A stretch of DNA of 64,000 nucleotides, taken from assembly GCF_000495795.1 (NCBI RefSeq), contig NZ_AWGD01000039.1, positions 32,889-96,888 of the forward strand, given 5' to 3'. The notes under the pieces are model-generated. The model was not told where the DNA came from, did no database searches, and saw only the letters and a program-made list of their open reading frames with translations. The DNA is from Asticcacaulis sp. AC460. GTDB taxonomy: Bacteria > Pseudomonadota > Alphaproteobacteria > Caulobacterales > Caulobacteraceae. A program made the position numbers and the translations under genes. Below, one piece after another: positions 1 through 9,590 of this stretch (its first letter is position 1; the number at the start of each line of letters is the position of its first letter).

Positions 1-868
1 CTTTATCCTCGACCGGGCCGGGTCGCTGACCGACCTGACCTCGCCATTCGCACCGGACCTGCCCTTGACCCTGTACCTGTCGCCGATCGTCGGCGCCCTG
101 CTGGGCCTGGCCATGCTGCTGTCGATCGCGCGCCAGGCGGGCGAGGCGCGCCGGGTTGTGGCTACTGCCAACGATGTGCTGGAAACCACGCTGAAGGCGC
201 GTGAAGCCGAACTGGACGCCGTCCATGCCCGCCAGAGCCAGATCCTGCAGCGTCATGTCCTGCTGGAGGAACGTCAGCGCATCGTTCGCGACATGCATGA
301 CGGCATCGGCGGGCAATTGCTGGGGTTGATGCTGCAGGTCCGCGGCCGGCGGCTTAGCGTGCCGGTTATCGAAGCGGCGCTGCAGACCTCTATGGATGAT
401 TTGCGTCTGATCGTCGACTCGCTCGATTCCGCTGAGGAAAGCCTGTTGGCCGCGCTGCGGGCGTTCGAGTACCGCGCCCGTGCCCAGATCGAGGCGGCGG
501 GGTTCGCCTTTGAGGTCGATCTGGCCTTCGATGCCGCAGACGTGCTGCGGCCGGGACCGCGGGCGTCGTTGCAGATCCTGCGTATCCTGCAGGAGGCGGT
601 CAGCAATGCGCTGCGCCATTCCGGCGGCGGGCGGATCACCCTGACCGGCCGTCGTGACGGTGATAACCTGACCCTGAGCCTGGGCGACGACGGCAAGGGG
701 TTCGCCAGCGACCGCAAGGGGGGATTGGGGCTCAACAATATGAAGGCGCGGGCCGGCCGGCTGGGCGGACGTATAGATATTGCGTCCGGTGAGGACGGTA
801 CCCGTGTGACCTTTGCAATTGCGCTTGGGGTGTTGAACGCCCTGGTCGCCGAGGAGGTCATGCTGTGA
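1..868 (+). CDS. Sensor histidine kinase, NarL/DegS class (5' partial)
   Basis: C-terminal part of a two-component sensor kinase; the frame is open from base 2 to the left edge, so the true start lies outside the window. Numbered from the TTG at 65, a hydrophobic stretch (about 5-20) is followed by a helical linker, a HisKA_3 domain with the phospho-accepting His78 in DMHDGIGGQLL, and an HATPase domain with an N box (EAVSNALRHS), a G1 box (DDGKGF) and a G2 box (GGLGLNNM). This arrangement is typical of kinases that partner LuxR-type regulators. The stop overlaps the next gene's GTG start by four bases (GTGA), so the two are translated together. The sensory part and stimulus are not visible. 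Confidence 0.93.
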   Translation, partial: FILDRAGSLTDLTSPFAPDLPLTLYLSPIVGALLGLAMLLSIARQAGEARRVVATANDVLETTLKAREAELDAVHARQSQILQRHVLLEERQRIVRDMHDGIGGQLLGLMLQVRGRRLSVPVIEAALQTSMDDLRLIVDSLDSAEESLLAALRAFEYRARAQIEAAGFAFEVDLAFDAADVLRPGPRASLQILRILQEAVSNALRHSGGGRITLTGRRDGDNLTLSLGDDGKGFASDRKGGLGLNNMKARAGRLGGRIDIASGEDGTRVTFAIALGVLNALVAEEVML

Positions 869-1512
869 CGGCGCGGATCGTGATCATCGAAGACGACGCC
901 GCCTTTTCGCGGCACCTGGTCGAGGCCCTGGGCGCGGCGGCCGACCTGGATGTTGTGGGTACGGCGGCGACCTTGGCCGAAGGTCTCGATGTGTTGTCGT
1001 TGCTGCCGGATCTTGTGCTGCTGGACCTGGGGTTGCCCGACGGCAATGCTCTGCCGATCATCGAGGCGCTGCGCAAGCAAAACCCGAAGGCGCGGGTCCT
1101 GGTCATCACCGTGTTCGAGGACCGCGCCAGTGTCTTGAAGACCCTGAGGGCGGGGGCGGACGGTTACCTGCTCAAGGACACCGGCGCCGACAAGCTGATC
1201 GAAAGTGTGCGCGCCACGCTGGACGGAGAGACGCCGGTCAGTCCGCGCGCGGCGGGCCATCTGCTGAGTTTGGTGCGCGAGGAGCCGCCGGTCGGCGTGC
1301 AGCCGTCGTCGCCTTTGAGTGCACGCGAGCATGAACTTCTGGAGCTGATCGCTCGCGGTTTGAGTCGCAAGGAAGCCGCCCGGGTCATGGGGATTTCGCC
1401 CTATACGGTGGCGGAATATATCCAGGGCATTTACCGCAAGATGTCGGTTCGGTCGCGCGCCCAGGCGGTGCGTCAGGGTATCCAGGGCGGACTGATTTCC
1501 GGCGCGCCTTAG
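865..1512 (+). CDS. Response regulator, NarL/FixJ family
   Basis: DNA-binding partner of the preceding kinase. The receiver domain (residues 1-120) has the acidic pocket IIEDD, the phosphorylation site Asp54 in LVLLDLGLPDG and the conserved Lys in YLLKDTGAD. The C-terminal LuxR-type helix-turn-helix (about 150-210) contains SAREHELLELIARGLSRKE and a recognition helix ISPYTVAEYIQGIYRK. Length (215 aa) is normal for the family. The start is GTG, fixed by the GTGA overlap with the kinase. The 3' end overlaps the convergent oxidoreductase gene by four bases, leaving no room for a terminator. Target genes cannot be deduced. Confidence 0.93.
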   Translation: MTARIVIIEDDAAFSRHLVEALGAAADLDVVGTAATLAEGLDVLSLLPDLVLLDLGLPDGNALPIIEALRKQNPKARVLVITVFEDRASVLKTLRAGADGYLLKDTGADKLIESVRATLDGETPVSPRAAGHLLSLVREEPPVGVQPSSPLSAREHELLELIARGLSRKEAARVMGISPYTVAEYIQGIYRKMSVRSRAQAVRQGIQGGLISGAP

Positions 1513-2606
1513 CGATTACTCAGCTTGACCTTTTTCCCGGTTTTGGCGCTCTGGCGGGCGGCGTCCAGGATCTCCAGCACAATCAGATTGTTCTCCAGCG
1601 AACCCGGATCGTAGGGTTCGGGTTTAACCTCGCCGGAGATGACCGCGTTGAACCAGGCGAACGGATCGTCGAATGGCGCCGCGCGAGCCGGCAGTTCAGA
1701 TGTTTTCACGCTTTCCGGCGTCGAACCCCAGCGGCGCAGGGTGTCGCGGTCGTCGGCCACCACTTGGCCGGTCGTGCCGTAGACCTCGATGTCCTTGCGC
1801 GACACGGGCCAGTTCCATGACGCCTGGATCACGCCTTGCGAGTCGGCATAGTCGACAATGATCGTCGCTTCGTCATCGACCTTCGGATAGTTGTCGGGCT
1901 GGAAATTGCGCAGGGTGGCCGTGACTGCGACCGGATGCAGGCCGCCGTTCAGGTACGTCATCAGGTTGGCACCGTAGCAGCCGAAGTCGATGACCGCGCC
2001 GCCACCGTTTTGCACAGGGTCGGTCAGCCAGGCCAGGAATTCCTTCGAGACACCGATGGTTTTCGGCCCCTGATGGCCGTCGTGGATGACCATCTTGTGC
2101 ACCGGGCCCAACTGGCCAGCCGTCAGGATGGATTTGGTTTCGGCCACCGTCGGATACCAGCTTGTTTCGTAGTTGGTCAGGACCTGGACATGGTGTTTTT
2201 GGGCCAGGCCGGCCATTTCGCGGCCTTCCGCGGCATTGAGCGCCAGCGGCTTTTCGACCATGACGTGGACGCCGCGCGGGGCGGCGGCGCGGACGATTTT
2301 CACGTGGTCGGAAATGGGGCCGAAGCCGGCGACGGCCTGAGGGTGGGCCTTATCCAGCATGGCGCCGATATCGTCATATACGAGGGCCATGCTGAAGCCG
2401 TACTGGTCGGCATAGCGTTTCGCCAGGACGCGGTCCTTTTCGACGATGCCGACGATCTTGACGTCACCACGCTTCAGATTGCCGAACAGCCAGTGGACAT
2501 GGTCATGTGACAGGCCGATCACGCCGATCGGCATGGGTTCCTTCGCCTGGACCGGAAGGGCGAAGGCGAACAGCATCGCGATAAAGAGGCAAAGCCGGGT
2601 CAGCAT
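1509..2606 (-). CDS. Exported Gfo/Idh/MocA-family oxidoreductase
   Basis: NAD(P)-dependent oxidoreductase-like protein of 365 aa. A Sec-type signal peptide (MLTRLCLFIAMLFAFALPVQA) is followed by the nucleotide-binding start IGVIGLSHDHVHW. The EKP motif characteristic of the family is present (VMVEKPLAL), as is a C-terminal substrate domain with a GGGAVIDFGCYGANL segment. Periplasmic members such as glucose-fructose oxidoreductase carry bound cofactor, but the substrate here is unknown. The ATG start is preceded by GGGAGAAACG. It converges on the response regulator and is divergent from dnaG. Confidence 0.85.
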   Translation of the reverse strand: MLTRLCLFIAMLFAFALPVQAKEPMPIGVIGLSHDHVHWLFGNLKRGDVKIVGIVEKDRVLAKRYADQYGFSMALVYDDIGAMLDKAHPQAVAGFGPISDHVKIVRAAAPRGVHVMVEKPLALNAAEGREMAGLAQKHHVQVLTNYETSWYPTVAETKSILTAGQLGPVHKMVIHDGHQGPKTIGVSKEFLAWLTDPVQNGGGAVIDFGCYGANLMTYLNGGLHPVAVTATLRNFQPDNYPKVDDEATIIVDYADSQGVIQASWNWPVSRKDIEVYGTTGQVVADDRDTLRRWGSTPESVKTSELPARAAPFDDPFAWFNAVISGEVKPEPYDPGSLENNLIVLEILDAARQSAKTGKKVKLSNR

Positions 2607-2754
2607 ATCGTTTCTCCCATTTTTTGGGACGAACTATGCGCGGATCGGCCGTGATTGCAAGCTACGGCTTGGTGAGGGACAGATTGATGTCGCGATATCG
2701 AATCGCCAGTATAAGGAGCTTTTGGGATCAAGCCCAAAGGCGTATAGGCGTACA

Positions 2755-4617
2755 GTGAGATTTGACGACCACTTCATCGATGAACTGAAAACCCGCCTGC
2801 CGGCCTCCGAGGTCATCGGCAAGTCGGTCAAGCTGCGCCGTAACGGCCGCGAATGGGTCGGGCTGTCGCCGTTCAGCAAGGAAAAGACGCCGTCCTTCTA
2901 CGTCAACGACCAGAAGCGCTTCTTCCATGATTTTTCGTCGGGCAAGAGCGGCGACATCATCACCTTCCTGCAGGAAACCGAGCGGCTGTCGTTCAACGAA
3001 GCCGTCGAGAAGCTGGCCGCCGAGGCCGGCATGGCGCTGCCCGCCGTAACACCGGAAACCCGTGCTTTCGAACAGAAACGCCAGTCGCTCAACGACTGGA
3101 TGGAGCTGGCGCAGAAATGGTTCATGGCGCGGCTGCAGGACCGCAATCCGGGCGCCCAGGCGGCGCGCGACTATCTCACCAAGCGCGGCCTGTCGCCGGA
3201 GGATATCCAGACCTATGGCCTGGGCTATTCGCCCAAGGAGCGCACCGCGTTGAAGGACGCCATGGTGCAGAAGGGCGCCAAGGTTTCAGAACTGGTCGAA
3301 TGCGGCCTGCTGATCGAGGTCGAAGGCGGCGGGGCGCCCTATGACCGCTTCCGCGACCGGTTGATGTTCCCGATCCAGGACCAGCGCGAGCACGTGGTCA
3401 GTTTCGGTGGCCGGGCGTTGAACCCTGACGAAAAGGCCAAATACCTCAACGGCCCGGACACGACGCTGTTCCACAAGGGCCAGATGCTGTTCGGCCTGCC
3501 CAAGGCGCTGAAGATCCTGGGCGCCGAGCAGCACCATGCCGATTTGGTGGTTGTCGAAGGCTATATGGACGTTATCGCCTGCCAGCGTGCCAAGGTGGCG
3601 GCGGTGGCGCCTTTGGGCACGGCGTTGACTGAAGAGCAGATCGATATCCTGTGGCGGCGTCACCCGGAGCCGACCCTGTGTTTCGATGGCGACAAGGCCG
3701 GGCAAAGGGCGGCGTACCGGGCGCTGGACCGGGCCCTGCCGAAGCTCAAACCCGGCAAGTCGTTCAAGGTTTGCCTGATCGTCGGCGGCAAGGACCCCGA
3801 CGATGTGCTGCGCGAAAAGGGCGCCCTGGCGCTGCGCGAGGCGCTGACCGATACCAAACCGTTCGTCCATGTGCTGTTCCAGCGCGAGGCCGAACTGGAG
3901 CCGCTGGATACGCCAGAACGCAAGGCGGGCTTCAAGAAGCGGTTGCGGGCCCTGGCGGCACAGATCGAAGACAAGGACCTGGCCGACAGTTATCGCCACG
4001 ATCTGCTGACGCGTTATGACGAGATGTTCGCCAAGCCGGCCCAACCGCAAGGGCAGGGCGGGTTCCAGCCGTACAAGAAGGGCGAATTCCGCAAACGCGG
4101 TGAGGTCTACCTGGCGCCGGCGCTGCAGGAATCGCGCACGGCGGCGGTAAAACTGTCCCGGGCGCTGGATGCGATTTCGGCCTGTTTGGCCCAGGGACTG
4201 CTGGATCATCCCGACTGGATGTCGGACCAGGTCGAGGGGCTGGAGGCCTTTGGTTTCGGCGACGAGACGCTCGACCCGCTGGCACGTACCCTGGTTGCGA
4301 TAAGTTTCCGTGGCGACCCCCTTGACAGCGAGGGATTGAGCCGCCATCTGCACAGCCAAGGACTTGGTGCATTATTAAGCGAGATACAAAAGGCGGCACT
4401 GAAATCAGGCGCGCCCTTCCTGTCACCGGACATATCTCTCGCCGATGCTCATGCCCGCTGGATACAGGCGTTCAACGCGATGTCGCGTTTGACGGCCTTG
4501 GAACGTGCGCTGAATTCGTCCCGCGATCGTGTCGGAACCGAATTTTTTTCACGGCTCAAGCTGGAACGCGATGCCCTGCGGCGCACCCTTCGTAGCGGAC
4601 AGATCTGGCAGGAATAA
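2755..4617 (+). CDS. dnaG: DNA primase DnaG
   Basis: Makes RNA primers at the replication fork. I place the start at the GTG at 2755, giving MRFDDHFIDELKTRLPAS, which aligns with the normal DnaG N terminus; the frame runs further upstream but encodes unrelated sequence there. The 620-aa protein has an N-terminal CHC2-like domain (about 20-90), a TOPRIM core with VVVEGYMDVIA and the acidic motif FDGDKAG, and a C-terminal DnaB-interacting region. The four zinc ligands known from E. coli (Cys40, His43, Cys61, Cys64) correspond here to Ser38, Ser41, Asp59 and Ser62, so the zinc ribbon fold is kept without its metal site. rpoD follows 120 bp downstream. Confidence 0.95.
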   Translation: MRFDDHFIDELKTRLPASEVIGKSVKLRRNGREWVGLSPFSKEKTPSFYVNDQKRFFHDFSSGKSGDIITFLQETERLSFNEAVEKLAAEAGMALPAVTPETRAFEQKRQSLNDWMELAQKWFMARLQDRNPGAQAARDYLTKRGLSPEDIQTYGLGYSPKERTALKDAMVQKGAKVSELVECGLLIEVEGGGAPYDRFRDRLMFPIQDQREHVVSFGGRALNPDEKAKYLNGPDTTLFHKGQMLFGLPKALKILGAEQHHADLVVVEGYMDVIACQRAKVAAVAPLGTALTEEQIDILWRRHPEPTLCFDGDKAGQRAAYRALDRALPKLKPGKSFKVCLIVGGKDPDDVLREKGALALREALTDTKPFVHVLFQREAELEPLDTPERKAGFKKRLRALAAQIEDKDLADSYRHDLLTRYDEMFAKPAQPQGQGGFQPYKKGEFRKRGEVYLAPALQESRTAAVKLSRALDAISACLAQGLLDHPDWMSDQVEGLEAFGFGDETLDPLARTLVAISFRGDPLDSEGLSRHLHSQGLGALLSEIQKAALKSGAPFLSPDISLADAHARWIQAFNAMSRLTALERALNSSRDRVGTEFFSRLKLERDALRRTLRSGQIWQE

Positions 4618-4723
4618 CGTTTGTAAAACCTTATGGACTCAAGTGGTTGGGTTAAGGGTTCATTGACGAAGTTTCTGGAATAAGAGCAATGGCGGGCGCA
4701 GGCGCGACCCCGCGGAGACCCAT

Positions 4724-4737
4724 ATGAGCGTGACAAA

Positions 4738-4741
<4 letters not shown>
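4724..4741 (+). promoter_or_regulatory. Five-codon leader ORF coupled to rpoD
   Basis: ATG AGC GTG ACA AAA TGA encodes MSVTK. It has its own Shine-Dalgarno-like GGAGA at 4714-4718, six bases upstream. Its TGA overlaps the rpoD ATG in the sequence ATGA. The rpoD start itself has no close ribosome-binding site, so re-initiation after this mini-ORF is the simplest reading. It may be chance. Confidence 0.4.
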
Positions 4742-6843
<2,102 letters not shown>

Positions 6844-6880
6844 TGGGGTCTGGGGCCTGCGGCCCCAGGTCTTCTCTTTC
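6844..6880. repeat. GGGGCC hairpin element, short copy
   Basis: Directly after the rpoD stop, CTGGGGCC-TGC-GGCCCCAG (6850-6868) forms an 8-bp hairpin followed by GTCTTCTCTTTC. The same layout, TAATGGGGT(C/T)TGGGGCC(T/C)GCGGCCCCA(G/A)GTCTTC, recurs at 28164 after the aldose epimerase stop, so this is a dispersed element rather than a one-off. Confidence 0.6.
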
Positions 6881-6922
6881 AATAGAAAAGCCCTGTCCCG
6901 CTTGGGACAGGGCTTTTCTATT
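6881..6922. terminator. Strong bidirectional hairpin terminator
   Basis: A perfect 19-bp stem (left arm 6881-6899, right arm 6904-6922) with a GCTT loop. The outer part of the stem is A/T rich on both sides, so it can serve rpoD on the plus strand and the convergent small gene ending at 6954 on the minus strand. Confidence 0.85.
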
Positions 6923-6953
6923 GACATGAGGAACCTTGGCCGTGGGGGGGGGG

Positions 6954-7511
6954 CTATCGGCTGTAGACGTAAAGGTCTGACGAGGTTGCAAAAACGAAAT
7001 GGCGACCTGTCGGTGAAAATCCGAAAGCTCGAAGTTCCGTTACGAAGTCGGCAAATTTCGTCAGCGAACGTTTGGCTCCCGGAGGGGCCCAAAGCATGGT
7101 TTGGCCCGGCGCGGAGAGAAACACTTCGTCTTCGGGAAACGAGAGTGGATGGCGCTCCAGCCCCCATCCATCCGTTGTATGGGTAACTAATCCACCTCCA
7201 GACAGCCCGGCCACGCGGATTAGCTTGCCTTCCAGCGGTCCGATACCTTCGACAAGCAGGTTTCCAAGGTCGAATTGGAAATCGTTGTCATCATCACGCG
7301 CCACCAGGATGCCTTGAGAGCAATCCACCACGCCTCTGCCAGAATGGGAAGCAATGAGGAGCAAATCTGAGGTGTCGGAAAAACCAACCTCAGTCAGTCC
7401 TCCAACGGCCCGGCGATGTGCCAATCTCCAAGGTTCAGGTGGGTTTGACACCGGCAGTGAGTCCAGGAAGGCGAACTCATCGATCAGATGATTAGGTATC
7501 ACGCCCCGCAT
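6954..7511 (-). CDS. Hypothetical protein, 185 aa
   Basis: Function not recognised. It has no signal peptide and no membrane segment. Repeating hydrophobic/Gly strands (SDTSDLLLIASHSGRG, GKLIRVAGLSGGGLV, GFSPTGRHFVFATSSDLYV) suggest an all-beta or WD-like fold; the last strand resembles a beta-propeller blade. The ATG is preceded by a good ribosome-binding site (GGGGAGGATAAA). Base composition is visibly less GC-rich than the flanking genes, which hints at transfer. It converges on rpoD and is divergent from the GntR gene. Confidence 0.7.
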   Translation of the reverse strand: MRGVIPNHLIDEFAFLDSLPVSNPPEPWRLAHRRAVGGLTEVGFSDTSDLLLIASHSGRGVVDCSQGILVARDDDNDFQFDLGNLLVEGIGPLEGKLIRVAGLSGGGLVTHTTDGWGLERHPLSFPEDEVFLSAPGQTMLWAPPGAKRSLTKFADFVTELRAFGFSPTGRHFVFATSSDLYVYSR

Positions 7512-7581
7512 TTTATCCTCCCCGCTATCGACCCAGCTATACTACATTCAGCCAAGTTTCAGCATTTTTCATCCAAGCCCC

Positions 7582-7617
7582 TTGCATCCCATTCCTAACT
7601 GTATATACTGTGTATAT
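7582..7617 (+). promoter_or_regulatory. Promoter and probable GntR operator; likely leaderless start
   Basis: TTGCAT (7582-7587) and TATACT (7604-7609) are 16 bp apart. A start site about seven bases after the -10 would fall on the ATG at 7616, with no Shine-Dalgarno sequence between, so the transcript may be leaderless. The GTATATACTGTGTATAT stretch (7601-7617) is repetitive/palindromic and overlaps the -10 and start codon, a good position for autorepression. Confidence 0.5.
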
Positions 7618-7984
7618 GAAATACGGCTTCGTGTTCTCGCAGACGGACAGCAGCCCCATGTATCAGCAGATCATGGAGCAGATAAAACAGCGGATTGCCG
7701 TGGGGGACTGGCCGCCCAACACGCCGCTGCCGTCGATCCGCGAGCTGGCGATCGAGATCAAGGTCAGCGTCATCACGGTGAAGCGGGCCTATCTGGAGCT
7801 GGAACGCGAAGGCGCCATCATCACGCAGCAGGGCAAGGGCAGTCGGGTCAATGACACGATCGACCTGAAAGTCCTGCAAAAGGCAGAATTCCTTCAGCAC
7901 CTGGAACAGGCCGGGCGGCTGGCCAAGTCTCTGGATATTCCCGGGGACGAGGTCTGGCTGATGCTGAAGCGGTATATGGAATAG
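7616..7984 (+). CDS. GntR-family transcriptional regulator, YtrA subfamily
   Basis: Short GntR protein (122 aa) with an N-terminal winged helix-turn-helix (PMYQQIMEQIKQRIAVGDWP, LPSIRELAIEIKVSVITVKRAYLELEREG) and only a short C-terminal tail, the hallmark of the YtrA subfamily, which usually controls the ABC transporter encoded next to it. I chose the ATG at 7616; an upstream in-frame GTG at 7610 is possible but would lie inside the promoter. The ABC ATPase gene starts eight bases after the stop. Probably a repressor of its own operon. Confidence 0.9.
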   Translation: MKYGFVFSQTDSSPMYQQIMEQIKQRIAVGDWPPNTPLPSIRELAIEIKVSVITVKRAYLELEREGAIITQQGKGSRVNDTIDLKVLQKAEFLQHLEQAGRLAKSLDIPGDEVWLMLKRYME

Positions 7985-7992
7985 GGGATCAC

Positions 7993-8904
7993 ATGGACTT
8001 GCCGCTGGCCGTACAGTGCGAGGGCATCACCAAGCGCTACAAGCACTTCACCTTGCAGAACGTCGATCTGTCGTTCGAGCAGGGCACCGTCATGGGGCTG
8101 GTCGGGCCCAATGGCGCCGGAAAATCGACCATCATGCGCATGGTCATGGGGCTGATCGGTCCCGACAGCGGCTCGGTGAAGGTGCTGGGCCATGCCATGC
8201 CGAAGGACCAGATCGCCGCGAAACGCCATATCGGCTTCGTTGCCGAAGATATGCGGCTGTATGAGGGCGAGACCATTGCCTTCCACATGGACTTCATCCG
8301 CTCGATCTTCGACACCTGGGACGGCGACTATGCCAAGGTGCTGCTGCGCCGGCTGGACCTCAACGAAAACCAGAAGGTCAAGGGGCTGTCGCACGGCCAG
8401 CGGGTCAAGGCGACCCTGCTGCTGGCCCTGGCGCGCCGGCCCGGCCTGCTGGTCTTTGACGAACCGACGACGGGCCTGGACCCGGTGGTGCGGCGCGAGG
8501 TGCTGGACGAGATGATGAACGCCCTGGCCGATGAAACGCGGTCGGTGCTGTTTTCGTCGCACAACACGCTCGATGTCGAGCAGATCTCCGACTACATCAC
8601 CTTCATCTATGGCGGGCGGGTCGTCGAATCCCTGAACAAGGAAGAGTTTATTGACGGCTGGCGGCGTCTGCGCCTGGTCAATCCCAACAACGCGCCGTTG
8701 CCGGCCCTGGCCAATATCCGCGACGTCCAGCAAAGCGGCCAGATCGTGACCGTCACCGTTACCGGTTACGACGACAGTCTTCCTGCCGTGTTCAGCCAGG
8801 CCGGCATGACGGTGACGGCCGTCGAGCGCCTGACCCTGGAAGAGATTTTCCTCAGCATTGTGCTGTTCGCCAAGGCGAACGCGAAAATGGAACTTGCCGC
8901 ATGA
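7993..8904 (+). CDS. ABC transporter ATP-binding protein (YtrB-like)
   Basis: ATPase subunit, 303 aa. Walker A GPNGAGKST at residues 38-46, signature motif LSHGQRVK, Walker B LLVFDEPTTGLDP, and switch histidine in VLFSSHNTLDVEQ. The signature has His-Gly where LSGGQ is usual, a common variant in this ABC-2-like group. About 90 extra residues follow the nucleotide-binding domain. The stop overlaps the permease start (ATGA). Partners are the permease at 8901 and the GntR regulator upstream. Confidence 0.93.
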   Translation: MDLPLAVQCEGITKRYKHFTLQNVDLSFEQGTVMGLVGPNGAGKSTIMRMVMGLIGPDSGSVKVLGHAMPKDQIAAKRHIGFVAEDMRLYEGETIAFHMDFIRSIFDTWDGDYAKVLLRRLDLNENQKVKGLSHGQRVKATLLLALARRPGLLVFDEPTTGLDPVVRREVLDEMMNALADETRSVLFSSHNTLDVEQISDYITFIYGGRVVESLNKEEFIDGWRRLRLVNPNNAPLPALANIRDVQQSGQIVTVTVTGYDDSLPAVFSQAGMTVTAVERLTLEEIFLSIVLFAKANAKMELAA

Positions 8905-9590
8905 GTGCCTCCATCGTCCCGCAACTGGTGCTGAAGGATTTTCGCCTGCACCGCTCGATCATCCTGGTCTTTGCCCTGGTGGTTCTCCTTTCCGCCGGTC
9001 TGGTGAGTTTTCTCATTGGACGTATCCCTGACTGGGTGGCGCTGAACCTGGGCTTCATCCTGCTGCTGGGGCCCGCGGCGACCTGCGGAATCGTGCTGCT
9101 GATGAAGAGCAATGTTTTCGAGAAGGAAAAGTCGACCCAGGCCTTCATCATGAGCCTGCCGGTGACGGTTCGGGAATTCACCAAGGCGAAGCTGTTGCTG
9201 AACCTGCCGGTGTTCGGCCTGTTCTGGCTGGCGGTCAGCGCGGCGGGCTTCTATTTCGCCTTCGGACGCGGGCTGTTTCCGCTGGGCGCCGTCCCGTTCG
9301 TCACCATGGTCTTCCTGGGCGTTCTGCTGTCCTATACCTGCATCCTCAGCACCAGCCTGGTCAGCCAGTCCCTTGGCCTCACGGTGCTGTCGATCGCGCT
9401 GTTCGAAATGGTAACCTCGGCCTATCTGTGGACCATAGCCTATCTGGAGGGCACCCGGCGCTATATCTGGGGTTCGCAGATCGTGTGGACGCCGATGTTC
9501 CTGGCGATCGTGGCGGCGCAGATCCTGGCCGCGGCCGGCGTGATCGCGATAACCCTGCATCTTCAGAACCGGAAGCGGGATTTCATCTGA
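8901..9590 (+). CDS. ABC-2-type permease subunit
   Basis: Integral membrane protein of 229 aa with about six hydrophobic segments: IILVFALVVLLSAGLVSFLI, a second at about residues 45-70, PVFGLFWLAVSAAGFYFAF, VPFVTMVFLGVLLSYTCIL, VLSIALFEMVTSAYLWTIAYL and MFLAIVAAQILAAAGVIAIT. Position directly after the ATPase gene and the four-base overlap identify it as the transporter's membrane subunit. The substrate is unknown; related Ytr and bacitracin-type systems respond to envelope-active peptides. The stop overlaps the hydrolase start by one base (TGATG). Confidence 0.85.
   Translation: MSASIVPQLVLKDFRLHRSIILVFALVVLLSAGLVSFLIGRIPDWVALNLGFILLLGPAATCGIVLLMKSNVFEKEKSTQAFIMSLPVTVREFTKAKLLLNLPVFGLFWLAVSAAGFYFAFGRGLFPLGAVPFVTMVFLGVLLSYTCILSTSLVSQSLGLTVLSIALFEMVTSAYLWTIAYLEGTRRYIWGSQIVWTPMFLAIVAAQILAAAGVIAITLHLQNRKRDFI

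Noticed and set aside
2446..2754. 5' extension of the dnaG frame by about 100 codons
   Set aside because: It overlaps the start of the divergent oxidoreductase gene and does not resemble DnaG, while the GTG at 2755 gives a normal DnaG N terminus.
9428..9589. N-terminal extension of the serine hydrolase
   Set aside because: It would overlap the permease gene over 160 bp in another frame; the ATG at 9590 gives a signal anchor and normal coupling.
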